A stretch of 64,000 bases of DNA from Rotaria sordida (Eukaryota > Rotifera > Eurotatoria > Philodinida > Philodinidae), in assembly GCA_905250125.1 (NCBI GenBank), contig CAJNOL010001002.1:1-64000 (forward strand), given 5' to 3'. A program made the position numbers and the translations under genes. Under the pieces are notes generated by a model. The model did no database searches. It had not been told where the DNA came from and saw only the letters and a list, made by a program, of their open reading frames with translations. Shown one piece after another: positions 1 to 11,983 of this stretch (its first letter is position 1; each line of letters starts with the position of its first letter).

Positions 1-321
1 TATCTTTATCAACGAAGAAAAATAATGTCAAAAAAAAGTCGAACAAATATGGATTTGACTCCTAAGGGTAAACTTGTTTTGGTTTTTAGTAAATTATATT
101 CAGACCGTCCTTTTTTATATAATTCTAGAATGTAATATACTTGCAGCAAATGGTAAACTTACTGAGCAAGGTAAAACAAGTTTTACTAAATATTGAAGTC
201 TTCTATTTTCATTTATTTTCATAAAACAGAAATTCGAGAATGGCATACGGTATTTTGTATTAATCATACTTCTTCGAACAAACTGTCCAAATAACCGATC
301 GTTGTTTTTTTTCGTTTGCAG

Positions 322-1016
322 GATTTTCTTCGTCAATATCCATCAGGTACACTCGATCAAAAGACATTTATTGATTATTATCAGAAATTACATCCAGATG
401 ATAAAGCAGACGTTATGTAAGAATAATGTTATAAATTTTATCGAATTTTTTTATTGATAATATTTAGACAAATCTTTGAGCGAATCGATGTAAATGATGA
501 TGGTACAATTGATTTCAATGAACTTCTTGTACTAATTGCTATTAGAAAAAAACTAGGCAGTTTAGAACAAAGACTTGCATTTGTATTTGATTTGTTAGTA
601 TTCATTAGCTATTGATTTATTTTTTTTTATTATTTCTATTTATCACTTTAATTTAGATGGGATGATTCGGAAGATGGACAAATTGATCAACAAGAACTAA
701 CTAATTTAATATCAGCTATGGTAAAATTTCTTCTGCATTTTATTTTTCGTTCGATAAAATTAGATTTTCTTTTTTGTTTCTATTCTATAGTACTACCGTG
801 CTGGTATAAATGATCAAAAAGGTGAATGGAATCCGAAAAAACGTGCTAAGGAAATTATTGCTAAACTGGACATTAGCGGTGATAAGAAATTAAGTAAACA
901 AGAATTTGTTAATGGGTATGATTTTTAAAACTAATTATTTATTGGTATTTTTATCATTTGTTTTCTTCAGATGTAGGAATGATCCAGTTATTTATGGTCT
1001 ATTAGTTTCACGTTAA
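322..1016 (+). CDS. neuronal calcium sensor family EF-hand protein, 5' end unresolved
   Basis: Five exons are clear: 322-416, 468-593, 657-720, 791-915 and 971-1016 (TAA), all GT-AG and in phase. The product carries a degenerate first EF-hand (FLRQYPSG, the typical CPSG-like start of this family) and three calcium loops: DVNDDGTIDFNE, DDSEDGQIDQQE and DISGDKKLSKQE, each with acidic residues at positions 1, 5 and 12. The end, DPVIYGLLVSR, matches the short tail of recoverin/hippocalcin/NCS proteins. These proteins bind calcium in the cytosol and regulate membrane partners in neurons. The N-terminus is unsure. An ATG at 25 opens a short reading frame, but its donor (gt at 68) is out of phase with the exon at 322, so the true first exon (with any myristoylation MG) may lie outside the window. 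The third loop lacks the usual Gly at position 6. Confidence 0.88.
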
Positions 1017-1644
1017 TAACAATTATACAACGTCTTTATTTATTGGCAAATAACAAGCGAACATAATACAATACACTTCGAATCTTTTTAAATCTTTTTT
1101 CATTATTATAAAATAAAATATCGAATCTGTCAATGAATTTCCTTGACCATTACGTTAAATATTGATAAAAATAAATATTTTCTTCAATCAATACTTTATT
1201 CAAGGAGTAAATGAAAAAATATGAGCGAAAGAGAAATGTATGACATTTTAATCTTTTTTGAAAACATTTGACAAAAAAAAAATTTGCAATAAAATCTGCG
1301 AAAAAAGAAAATATAACGTTTTTTAATATTTCATTGAAGTTCTCATAGACTCGTTTATACAAAATTGACACTGAAAATGGTAAAATTTCTTTCTTTTTAG
1401 TTGCCATAACGTAATCGAATAAAGTATAATCAAATGCAATTTTATCTTCTACACGTATATCTTGTAATGGAATCACCCACCGATGATTCATCTTCGACCC
1501 TTTCAGGATATTTTAGATCTAAATAACGATTCGAATCATAACTTTCATTTATCTATGTTTCATATGTCATCAATTCATGTATACATTTACACGAATACTT
1601 GAATAATAAATAGTGTTTCATGTTAATATGAAACGTGAAACTTC
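1017..1644. other. intergenic, no gene supported
   Basis: This is the 3' flank of the calcium sensor gene, AT-rich. A 113-codon frame on the minus strand (1150-1491) has no recognisable domain and a hydrophobic low-complexity end, so I do not call it. Confidence 0.5.
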
Positions 1645-1652
1645 ATTACAAG
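1645..1652 (+). repeat. left target-site duplication of the hAT element
   Basis: ATTACAAG abuts the left inverted repeat and is repeated exactly at 2624-2631 after the right inverted repeat. Confidence 0.9.
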
Positions 1653-2623
1653 CAGAGGTGCAGAATCTACCCGTGCGCAAGCGCGCGTTTGGGGAAATTT
1701 TTGACAAAATTGTTAAGTGAAGAAATTTTGAGCAATTATTGAGTGGGAAAGTTTTTGAAAAATTGTTAAGCGGGGAAATTTTTGGAAACTTGTTAATTGC
1801 AAGGTCGTTGCAAAAAGTAACCTTTTTTCATGTGAAGAAAACTGCAAAGTGCCATAGTTCTATCCACAAGTTTCTTGCCTTTGTACTATTAATTGTCTCT
1901 CTTGATGGTTTAGGATATGAGTGTGGGTCTTCTCTTCACTCAAAATCACACCACAGACCCACACCCATACCTTCAAGGTAGCGAAGTAATGCTTCATTGG
2001 AATGCTCCCCCGTTACATTTTGCTGATTCATTTATCAAACATTCACTGGATGTCTACTTTAGTAGCCAGAAGGAAAAAAATTGGTTATTTTACAAAAAAA
2101 GCGTGAACAATATCAAACATGGAAACTTATATCTATGCCGATATATGCGTTACGGCTCGTTGCTCTTCCTCTTTCCTCTTTCTCTCTCTATTGTTGTCTC
2201 TCTCTTTGTTTCTCTATCATATGTATAAGCGTGTGTTGAATGTGCAATAGGCACATTCTGGAGATGTGAAGTAGCTAATAAACATCATTACCGAGGGCGG
2301 CGGTAAGTTACTCCTCCAGTCTATCACACCATCATTCCTTTTTATTTATCACTACAATATCACCTGGATCAATTGTGCTAAATCGTTTGAGAAAAAAACA
2401 AGTATCAAGGTTATCAGAGTCACTCGATGATCAGTTGAACGGATTATTTTTTATATCACGCTCTTTGTCTTAACTAGTTCTATTTCAATGCTCTTTCTTT
2501 ATAGATACATATTCCATACACGAAGGCCTTACTTTTTATTTTTTTTCTAGCTGGGGAAATTTTTCGACATTATTGTAGGGTTTGCAGAAATTTTTGATTT
2601 TTACAGCAAATTCTGCACCTCTG
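1653..2623. mobile_element. non-autonomous hAT-type DNA transposon (971 bp)
   Basis: The element is bounded by perfect 14-bp terminal inverted repeats: CAGAGGTGCAGAAT at 1653-1666 and its complement ATTCTGCACCTCTG at 2610-2623. It is flanked by a perfect 8-bp direct repeat, ATTACAAG, at 1645-1652 and 2624-2631. Eight-bp target duplications and CAGAGGTG-type ends are hallmarks of the hAT superfamily. The inside has only short frames (81 and 104 codons) and no transposase similarity, so it would need a transposase from elsewhere. It holds subterminal tandem repeats at the left, a 14-bp-arm hairpin at 1916-1969, CT-rich runs near 2165-2215 and a GC-rich left tip (cgtgcgcaagcgcgcg). The intact ends and duplication suggest a fairly recent insertion. 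Confidence 0.9.
1691..1800 (+). repeat. subterminal tandem repeats of the hAT element
   Basis: Four diverged units of 26-29 bp with consensus like ggggaaatttttgaaaaattgt start at 1691, 1719, 1745 and 1772. A related copy in the same orientation lies near the other end at about 2553-2575 (ggggaaatttttcgacatta). Repeated short motifs just inside the ends are where hAT transposases are known to bind, so this is the likely transposase-binding region. Confidence 0.7.
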
Positions 2624-2631
2624 ATTACAAG

Positions 2632-3251
2632 TGTATTTAAAAAGAAATATTTGATAGAAAAAAAAACGTAGTAAAAGATATATCAAGTGTGGTAATAAAA
2701 ACAACAGAAATTTGAGAAAATATTTTTATTACATGAAGCTTCTAATTTGATTATTCATATACAATTGAATGGTTCTTTACTTTGATACCGTCAGTTAGTT
2801 TTCAATATATTTCTGATGGATAATCAATAATATCTATGTAATTATTGATGTGGTTAACATCACGTTTTTTTTCGAAAGTATTCCTTTGGTTGTTAATTTG
2901 TAGAGAGAAGATTGATTTATTTAAATATTTGAAATTATAAATGTCTTGTATGTCGTGTCGTTTTAGAAAATATTTTATCGTATCATTCATTCTTATCACA
3001 TGAAAATGAGATACTCGACTTTTAGACTTTGTTCTTATGATTTGCATTCACGTCATACTACTCAGGTGATTTGTCAACAAAACATTCTATTATACTTTAA
3101 CGATCGAAAAATATAAAAAAAAGAACAAGAGGAAGAAAGCAATTGTAAATCACTATTCTTGCTTTATATCACGATGTACGTTGTCAATATTTTAATGTCG
3201 ATCAATTGTAGTTGAAAGAAAAATGAAAACAATAGACATGGTGACAAGGTC
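2632..3251. other. intergenic, no gene supported
   Basis: AT-rich spacer between the hAT element and the next foldback element. An 81-codon minus-strand frame at 2802-3047 shows no known domain. Confidence 0.4.
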
Positions 3252-3830
3252 TCTATTAATGAGGAAACATCTCTAAGTATAAAATCGATTTTCGAGCAAG
3301 ACAGTGTTCATTTGATGAGTAATAGAAAAGTCTAGAATGATTTTGTTTTTGCAGGTCTTTGTTTTCGAAACATCAAAATTTAACTGAGTTTTTTAACAAA
3401 AAGCGATGGTCACATAAAAAAATCAACTTTCAATTTTTAATTTCAAACTTTGCACGAATAAAGTTCTTAATAAGATCAGTTGATTACGCAACTAATATTT
3501 CCTTTTTTCGAGATATCAACATATGAACAAAATTTGCTTTTACATATGAGAGAGAATTTCGAATATTCCATATTTCAAGATAGAAGGTATTAGAAAAGTT
3601 ACAACTAATTCAATAAACTAATTTAATTGAAAACTTTATTCATGTATAGTTTGAAGTCAATGTTTCACGTAACTACAACTTTTTATTGAAAAACCAAGTT
3701 AATTTTTGATGTCTCGAAAACGAAGACCTGGAAAATCAAATCATTTTAGACCTTTCTATTACTCATCAAATAAACATTCTCTCAATCGAAAAGTGATTTG
3801 ATCCCTTGAAAGATTTCCTCGTAAGATTTA
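3252..3830. repeat. foldback element FB1 (imperfect long inverted repeat)
   Basis: The left half (from 3252, attaatgaggaaac) pairs with the complement of the right half (to 3830, ending gtaagattta). Matched blocks include tttgatgagtaatagaaa at about 3311 against its complement at about 3755-3773, and the block around gaggtcttcgttttcgag near 3355 and 3715. Arms run about 270 bp to a centre near 3540 with many mismatches and small gaps, so the copy is old. Its outer ends resemble those of the elements at 5604 and 35815. Confidence 0.8.
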
Positions 3831-4094
3831 TGAACAATGTGAATAAAATCAATAAATATTTGCCATTGTTGAGAATAATGTGTTAGAAGAAAAATCTTTT
3901 ATTGAACAAAAGATTCTTTTTTTTTTATTAAGCCAAAAAACTAAGTGACGTTAATTATAGAAAAAAAAATCTTTTATACGAATCTTTTAAAAAGATAGCG
4001 AAATACACAATTTTAATTCAATGAAAAAAAAAGGAGAAATATTAGCACTTTAATCACAGTCAATTTGTTCAAAAAAAATCTTCTTTAATCGACA

Positions 4095-7000
4095 TTAATT
4101 GGTTTGATGTTCACGTGCAAGAAAATATTTCTAAAAATGAAAATTTTATTAAACTAAAATATAGTGAAGAAATAAACGTACTGGTGTATCCATATGAAAA
4201 CGATGAGTATTAAAATAACCATGTCCTCTGTAGAATGATCCAAATCTTTTATGAAAAATAAAATAATCATTATAAAAAAAAGTCAATAAATTTCATATCG
4301 TAAATTCTACTTTGAATTAAAAAGAAGTGATTGATCAGTAACAACCGATGGATCAGTAACTAAAACTGGATGATCATCAAATTTTTCACTTGTTGGAATT
4401 TTAAATTTAGCCATTTGAATTTCCGTATCAGTCAAACCTGCATGAGTCACTCGAGCATAACCAACACTACAATTCGTCTTTTCTTCGTAATAAAAATTTT
4501 TAAAAAAGAAAAATATCAAATTTACCGAATTAAATTTTTATATAAAATATATTCACACCATCGATCTCTATCTGTTGGATCAATATCTTTTGCAGCTGAT
4601 GTTAACGTTCGATAATCACGACTAAACGGTTGCGATGTTACATAACCAAGAAAAACCAATGGATGAGTACTAAAAAAAAATAAAAATAAAAATCTATCTT
4701 ATTTGTTTTTTTTGAAGTAAAAAAAATAAAATAAAATATCAAACCTATTTTTCATAATATCTCGTAATGTTTCAGCCTGTAATTTTCTATCTAAATCATC
4801 TCGATCATTACCCATATGAACAATAATTATATCAATTAATTTGCTTGCTGTTTGAATTGTTGCAAGAATAGCCGGAGCAAGTTCACCTAATATTATTTTG
4901 TAAATATATTTATCTTTATATTTCAAATATTTACCTTCTGGTGATGGTAATAAATAATGTACTGATCGAACAATGGGATATTTCGAAAGAATAATACATC
5001 TGAAAACAAAACAAAAAAATAAAAATAAAAGAGGGATACAAAATTATTTTTCAATTTCTATTTAATTTATTTTACCCCCAAGTATGATCTTTTGTTGATG
5101 GACCAAAATCTGTAAACATATGTAATTTTTCTCCTAAATAAGATGTTAAATCAGTATTTCCAAAAAATGGTTTTGCTGTATCTGTTTCAAGAAGACCAAT
5201 GACATCCGCATCTAGATTCATATTCAAAAAATAAAATGATTAATTCAAATAATTGAATTTTTACTAACTCGTATCGGCAAGTACAGATGCAGCACGATCA
5301 AGACTTGGACGAGCATTATTATCATAACCAAAATGAACTGTCCAAACAGCAGCAGTAAGATAAGTTGGCTAATTAACAATAAAAAAAGAAATTTACAGAT
5401 AACGATTAATGCAAAAAACAAAAACATGACAAACATCTTCTGCTTTGCGTAATGATGTTGATGGTAAAGCAAGAAAACGTGAAAATGTACCAACACATGC
5501 AATTAGAAAGGCAATACCAAATGCTAAAATAAAAAGAATCGTTTTTCTCTCATCAACCTATTGACTTCTCACTAGTAGCGTAACTAGACGGAGATAAGAA
5601 AGGACTGATGAGGAAACTCTCCCAACTGATTAATCACTTTTGAGTCAGGACTATATACATTACGTAGACCTAAATGAGTTCTAAATGTCCTGAGAAAAGT
5701 TCAGGTTCTTCACTTATTGCTGCCGATCAAAAGAAATTTTTCTAAGAGATTATGATACCAGTACAATATTAAAATATTACGGACGAAACTCGAACTAGAG
5801 GTTTGATTGTAGCAGAAATGAGAAAAATTTCTTTTTTATATTGTACAACGAACAAAATACAATAAAATCAATATCACGATTGAATTGTTTCATGTAGATC
5901 TCCCATTGAATTTTTTTTTCTGTAATACTTATTCACAAAAGTTAATAAGGCCTTTTTACATTGTTAGAAGACTAACGATTAGAAAAGAGATTAGTCGGAA
6001 AAGAATAAGTATTAATGTAGCAGAAAACGGAAAAACGACATTGTGAGTCTAGTTGGACCCACAAAAAAGTGTTCGAGGGTTGAGATAGGAACAATAACAA
6101 CAAGATATGAAACATTTACAAGAAACTATTCTCATTAAGGACCGTCTCTATACAAAGTTTCTACTCGAAATTCGAAAATCAATTTTTCTAATGTTCCTTA
6201 TGATTATTTTTCATAGAATAAGCACTAGCGTGGATGGAATTACACTTTATTCGACTTCTGCACATCATTAATCGCATCACTCACATACAGAAGACACGTT
6301 TATATACACAACTAAGAGAGAAATATAAGGATAACCATGAGAAAGGAAAGATATGTCGGTATTGTTATGGTACAAATTAACATGTCCTTTCAAAAATGTC
6401 TTCTATCATCAAAACGTCCTTTCAGTGCAATATAGGCAACGCTTGATGATGATAGGGTGCGGGTATGAGTGCAGGCTGTAGGTAGAATAGAGGCTTCGCC
6501 CTTACTCACACTCTCACTTCCAGCATTATGTTACGTGATTCCATCAATTTGAAAGGTTTTTGTTGTGATTATTTATAAAATATAATATAAATAAACAATT
6601 TAAATATCTGCCGAAGTGTATTTGGATTAGAGTGTCATCTACGTTTCAGTGATATGGTATTTAAAGGACAAGAGTTGAAGATGAGGGACATTTCAACTAA
6701 GAACATTTACTCTGAAGGACATTTTAGTCTGTATTCGTTGTCATATTTCTGAGAGGTACCATGCCATTCATTTAAAAACTACGATAAATGTGCAGTATGT
6801 CAACAGTAATAAGCTGTAGCTTGAACTACTTTCAGAGTATTCAAAGTTCATTTGATTCTACATAATGCATGTAGTCTTGACTCAACAGCTATTTATCAGT
6901 TGAGAGACTTCCATTGTGCGCTTCTCTCTCTCACACCTACGGTTGATTTACATCACTACTTCTTACCTGACCAAATTTGACGATTTGGTAAATTTATTGA

Positions 7001-9674
7001 CGAAATATGACCACGTATATACGTTCCTAAATTATGTTCTAAATACATAATTTATATTTATTTGTAAGAATAAAATACTCGTTGAAATTTTCTTACTAGC
7101 AGTATAAACTCCAAAATAAATGCCAAGAAAATTAAAGAATACTAAAATATGAGATGTTTCTCGTGTTAATGTTCCACCAAATGGAACAAAATTATAAGCA
7201 CTTGTCCAAACAGCATAAATAACTTGAATAATATATACAAAAGCAGCAATAAAAACAATATGTGCCGAAAGACCACGAGCTATTTTATCAAATAATAATA
7301 GAAGTATTGAACCAATAAATATACTTAGAGCAAAACCACCTTTTTTTGAAAAAATTCAAAAAAAAAACAATCAAATACATAAAATAAAATTTTTCATTTA
7401 CCCATAAATGAAGTATTTCCACGACTGAAATATAACAAACCATAACCGAGAAAACCTATCGATGCCCACCATCGATTTGTTACTATATTAAGACGATTGA
7501 TTATTACAATACCACAAAATAAACCAAACAATATGAGAAGACTTGAAAAGCAAAAAAACAAGAAGATAATTTCTTTTTTTTTTAGTTAGAAAACAAATAA
7601 AAAATATCTTGTCCTTTACCCATAAGGTATTGGATCGAGTGCTTGATTTGGATAACCATTCGAAGCCCATCGACTAACAACTGATAGATCACCAAATACC
7701 CATTGAAGATTAAATAATAAACTACCAAATCCAATACCAACTAATAACCAATTTGGTTGTAAAATATTTTCACGTGATGCTGAACGTAATGGATTCACTC
7801 CTCGAAATAGAACAAAAAAAAACGATATAATAAAAAAACTTTCATTCATTCAACTAATACGAACGAAAAAACAAAAAAAAATTAAATAGCATACCAAGTG
7901 TGGATTTTGTTGAAGATAAATCAAATGATATTGATGGAAGTAATTGCCACATAATATTGTCTACAAAATTCAAAAATGCTGCTTCAATCATGAGGTTTTT
8001 TAAATTAAAATGCATGAAATAAAAGTCGATATTCTTTTCTTGTGTCACATTACTAACGCTAGTTTTTTTTTATTGATATCTCTTCCGAACAGAAGTCTCT
8101 TAGTACTGATTCTTTTTTAAGGTATCTAGAGTAACTTAACATATAAAAATGAGTTCTAGGAAAGTTGACTGTCTCAAGATATACATGTTTTAATTTTATG
8201 AATTCACATGGCTAACGAATGGTTTTGTCCATATAGAATGTTTCATAAGTTCTGAATTTCGATAAAAATTAATTTATGTACAGATAAGAAATGATCTTTA
8301 ACTGAAGATATCTATAAGAACTTAAATAATGAGTCAAATTATATATATATAGTATAAACAATTTAAAATGCAGGCAAGATACGAATATTGGAAAATGAAA
8401 ATTTTTCATCCGGTATAGTATTATTGTATTTCGTTGGACACAGAATGTGTTTATGTACTTCACTTTATTTTAAACCAATATAGATGCATTCAGTTAGAAA
8501 TCATTTCATGTCTGTCTATAAATTAATTTTCATCGAGATTCAGAATTTATGAAACATTCTATAATATCAAAGGCATCCATTGAGATTGGAAATCTGTCGC
8601 TGACATGCCGCAGTGATTTAAAAAAAGTGTCACTGATGCCGTCGCGATGACGACAGCACTGTCATAGACATCTCTACATATTGAAAGTTAAATCTTAGCT
8701 GAAAGTTGGTTAATAAAAATACTAATGCTTTAAGTCAAGTATTTCAGATGAATTTGTTATTCTATCATTTCATGTAATTAGATGCTGTTGAATAAATTTT
8801 TTTTTCTACCTCTTCCAAATTGATCAATGATTGCTCCAACTCCAATAACAAAATGTATTAAATTTGCAATAACACCTGACCATGCTGGCATAATGCTTAA
8901 AAAACAAATACGAAGACTAAGAAAGAAAAAAAAACTAATTGTCAATGTCCAAACAACAATTGATCTAAATATGAAAAATAATCATTTGTTTTTTGTCTAG
9001 TATTTAAAATTAAAATAAAATATATTTACCTATATGAATAATATCGTGTATTAAGACTTGTGCAAAGATCAATCATAACAGCGCAAGTACCCCATGAAAG
9101 TATTAATAATCGTAATAGAGGATCTTCTAATTGAAATGATAATAAACTAATAATTACTATAATACGAGTAATTAATTTTCCAATAGTACTCTATACGAAA
9201 AACAAAAATCATTTTTAATCAGAAGATTCAACAAAAGAAACAAAACCAACTTGTGCAATATTATTTACTAATGACGGCCAAAGTATAATTGGACTTGCTA
9301 AACTAAGTATTAATATTTCATAACCATGTATAGCTAATTTTACCATAGGAAAAAACATAACCATTGGACCAATACCAAAAAAAATTGTCCAAAAAATATA
9401 TCCTATATCACAAGAAAAAATAATTATTCTCTTAAAATAATTATTATCGAAAAGATATTTCACCAAAATATAATTCCCAAATAAATATACGCAAAAAATT
9501 TTTCTCCATAATATTTTCAATATTAGATGGAATTTTTTGTACATCACCAAAATCATAATTTTCAGCAATTTGTTTTCGATTTTTTATTAACATCTTTTCT
9601 TCTTCTTGATCGGAAGTTTTATCACTACTTTTACTTGCTACTTTTTGACGTGAACGAAGTATATTTTCATCCAT
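4095..9674 (-). CDS. CWH43: CWH43/PGAP2-interacting protein homologue (GPI-anchor remodelling)
   Basis: Seventeen exons join in frame to 746 codons plus stop: 9674-9464, 9402-9251, 9190-9030, 8964-8810, 7960-7895, 7800-7620, 7541-7402, 7339-7097, 5523-5435, 5368-5269, 5211-5076, 4999-4935, 4886-4745, 4669-4526, 4466-4311, 4245-4182, 4130-4095. The N-terminal part (about residues 70-430) is a run of hydrophobic membrane segments, as in the PGAP2-like half. The C-terminal part is an endonuclease/exonuclease/phosphatase-like domain with family landmarks [59 protein letters not shown] and HTPKYF-like end. Cwh43 proteins act in the secretory pathway, exchanging GPI-anchor lipid for ceramide in yeast. 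Start is the first ATG of the N-terminal frame. The human protein is about 699 residues, so length fits. Two long introns (5524-7096 and 7961-8809) hold repeats. Confidence 0.93.
5604..5670 (+). repeat. solo arm related to foldback FB9
   Basis: Inside CWH43 intron 8, ctgatgaggaaac followed by tgattaatcacttttga matches the left arm of the element at 35815 over about 65 bp and the ends of FB1. No convincing partner arm was found nearby. Confidence 0.55.
6378..6740. repeat. possible foldback with TGTCCTT-rich arms in a CWH43 intron
   Basis: The left arm (acatgtcctttcaaaaatgt, near 6380) pairs loosely with the complement of 6690-6735. Both arms repeat the motif TGTCCTT, so part of the pairing may be simple-repeat chance. 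The centre includes a less AT-rich stretch at 6455-6525. Confidence 0.4.
8214..8585. repeat. foldback element FB2 in CWH43 intron 4
   Basis: The blocks atagaatgtttcata and attctgaatttcgat/taaaaattaattta (8231-8278) pair with the complement of 8515-8568. Arms of about 150 bp, with good matching over the outer 75, meet near 8400. It lies wholly within the intron 7961-8809 and would be transcribed with the gene. Confidence 0.82.
8600..8685. repeat. GC-richer hairpin-prone patch in CWH43 intron 4
   Basis: Short complementary motifs gtcgctgacatgccg, agtgtcactgatgcc and cgacagcactgtcat alternate here, giving possible small stem-loops. No family recognised. Confidence 0.3.
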
Positions 9675-11768
9675 CTAAAATAAACGCATTCGATCAATGA
9701 AGCGAAACCATAATAAATATTACAATTGTTTAAATAAATACACAGAACATTCGTTCATACATGCAAATTATTTTTTTGAACTTGAATTCCATATGATAAT
9801 TTATGGATTTTCAAAAAAAGTTCACATGAATTGAAAGATCATCAAAAAATCAAGGTCATGTGTAAAATTTTTTTAAACTTTTATGGCACTGACGTTAACC
9901 AAACATCCGTTTTTTTTTCTAGTTTGTTTTTGAACTACTGTACATAAGTGACATCTACGAAATCACAAGAACTCTTCATAACAATGATAATAATATACAA
10001 ATAATATTAGTGCCTAGAGGCATAACCAGGGTTTTGATAGTGAAGATTTGAAGGTTGAACTCAGCTGAGTTTTGTGTTTGATTGCCTGGCTTCGATCGAT
10101 GAAGAGTTTCAGCCAGATATGAGCAAGATGGTTCCAATCTTGATTCTGTCAGGATCAAAAACAATACGCTCCCGTTTATATCTAAGCTCAACATCCACAT
10201 TGGTTACGTCACTATTAGCAACAAACTTGATTAATTAATTTTAAATATAAATTATTGAATTATTCTCTTACACATATGTTTTTCGTGAATATTCTACTGT
10301 TTCACCCTAACCCAATATCATTTTGACCTCAACTTTTATATTGAACAGTGTTTTTCTTTTTCGATTTATAACATTCATTAGATAGAAATATTTTGTCGTA
10401 TTTATTGAAAAGATAAACAAATATTGCATTTTTTTAAAATGTTATTCTGTTAAGTGCAATCTAATAAATGACTTATATTCATCAAGAAAAGACATTTGTG
10501 CATGAATGGATGACATATAGAATTATTCAACGTAATCGTTAAATAATTTTCTTCTTTTTTCTTTTTTTTTAAAGATCTTGGTTGTCGATGTAATAGATTT
10601 TCCAGCTTTTACATACAGAAAAACAACAATGACACACTTTGTAACAATTCTCAATAGTAATGTCATTTTATTTTTATTTTTTTTATTGTCATAAGATAAT
10701 CTCTAGAGATTATCATTGGTTTTCAAAACAATATCCAGCTCGAAAAATCATATCGACTAGTACTCCTTTAGAATAACAACTTTTTGCCTGTTACTGACAC
10801 ATGATTGTCATGTAATTACAATAAAATATATATTGCTCTATAATTATATGTCGTTTCTAATCTGACGAAGTCCATCATACTGTCATAGTCACTTTCATTA
10901 GTAGATGAATTAGATGTTTCGTTTTAAAGAAAAAAAAGTTTGTAAGAATTTCTTCCGAGGTATTCACAATAAAAAGAAATGAATTTTTTGAGAAAATCTA
11001 TTAGTATACAAAATTTAAACATATATTTGAATATGTCCTATAATATTTGTATAAATATACTAAAAATAATCTTTGAATCGACTTGTTTATGAAGTTTTAT
11101 GTCAAAAACAAAGTTCGATTCGGAGCTTATAAATAATTTTCAGATTAAGACTCGATAGAAAACAAACGCTTAGAGTTATTAAGTCTTCCGGGAAATAAGT
11201 TATTTTCTATGTTTTCCAACATATTTAACACCTTGATTGTAATGACAAAGCCAGACATGCCTATAAAAATCATATCGTTACAAATATTATCAATGTTTAT
11301 AAACATTTAAATAAGAATTATGAATCTTTATAGACAAAGTCATCAATAAAAATGTGATCTATTTCTGAACATATTCTTTTATATAAAATGATTATAGACG
11401 ATTGATGATTGTATCGTTACTTGAACAACAAATATATATATATAGATAGATAAGACTTCGTAATCTTGTTTTTATATGACGTCCTACTTCAATCAGTTTA
11501 GTATATTTATGAAGGACAAATAAACATTTTTTCTTTCTTCTTTTTTTTTTAAAAACCGGAAGATTGATCGATGGTATAATTATGACATTATGCTGTGTAT
11601 TATTATTAATATATTAAAAATAGAAATATTATTATTCATTGTTAAACAATAGATTTAATTTTGACTATTATAATAATTTTTTTGTTACAATTTACTTTTA
11701 TTTCATACTACTGGTCCTACTAATATTATTATATAATTGTAAGTATTTTTGTTTGAGAGGGCAAATCA

Positions 11769-11770
<2 letters not shown>

Positions 11771-11801
<31 letters not shown>
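11771..11801. repeat. (TA)n microsatellite
   Basis: Uninterrupted alternating TA. Comparable TA runs occur at about 14769-14793, 39632-39655, 50691-50709 and 56672-56701. Confidence 0.95.
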
Positions 11802-11804
<3 letters not shown>

Positions 11805-11943
11805 TTGTATAAATTGATTTTGCTTCGGCTAATAAAGTGTCCGGAGCGGATGCAGTGATTTTTCCTCGACTCTTATGTGTCAATCGTTATTTACAGGAAA
11901 ACATGCACATACACAATATAGTGTGACATTTCTATATGAACGA

Positions 11944-11983
11944 AAAAGAAAAAGAAGAAGAAGAAGAAGAAGAAGAAGAAGAA
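11944..11983 (+). repeat. (AAG)n microsatellite
   Basis: About eleven consecutive AAG/GAA units follow a short aaaaagaaa lead. Confidence 0.95.

Noticed and set aside
25-67. First coding exon of the calcium sensor gene
   Set aside because: The ATG frame is open but its only good donor is out of phase with the next exon, so I cannot support the join.
1150-1491. 113-codon minus-strand frame
   Set aside because: No domain, no splice context, hydrophobic low-complexity end; likely chance.
9976-10200. 74-codon minus-strand frame in a less AT-rich patch
   Set aside because: Could be a transposon remnant, but nothing in the protein is recognisable.
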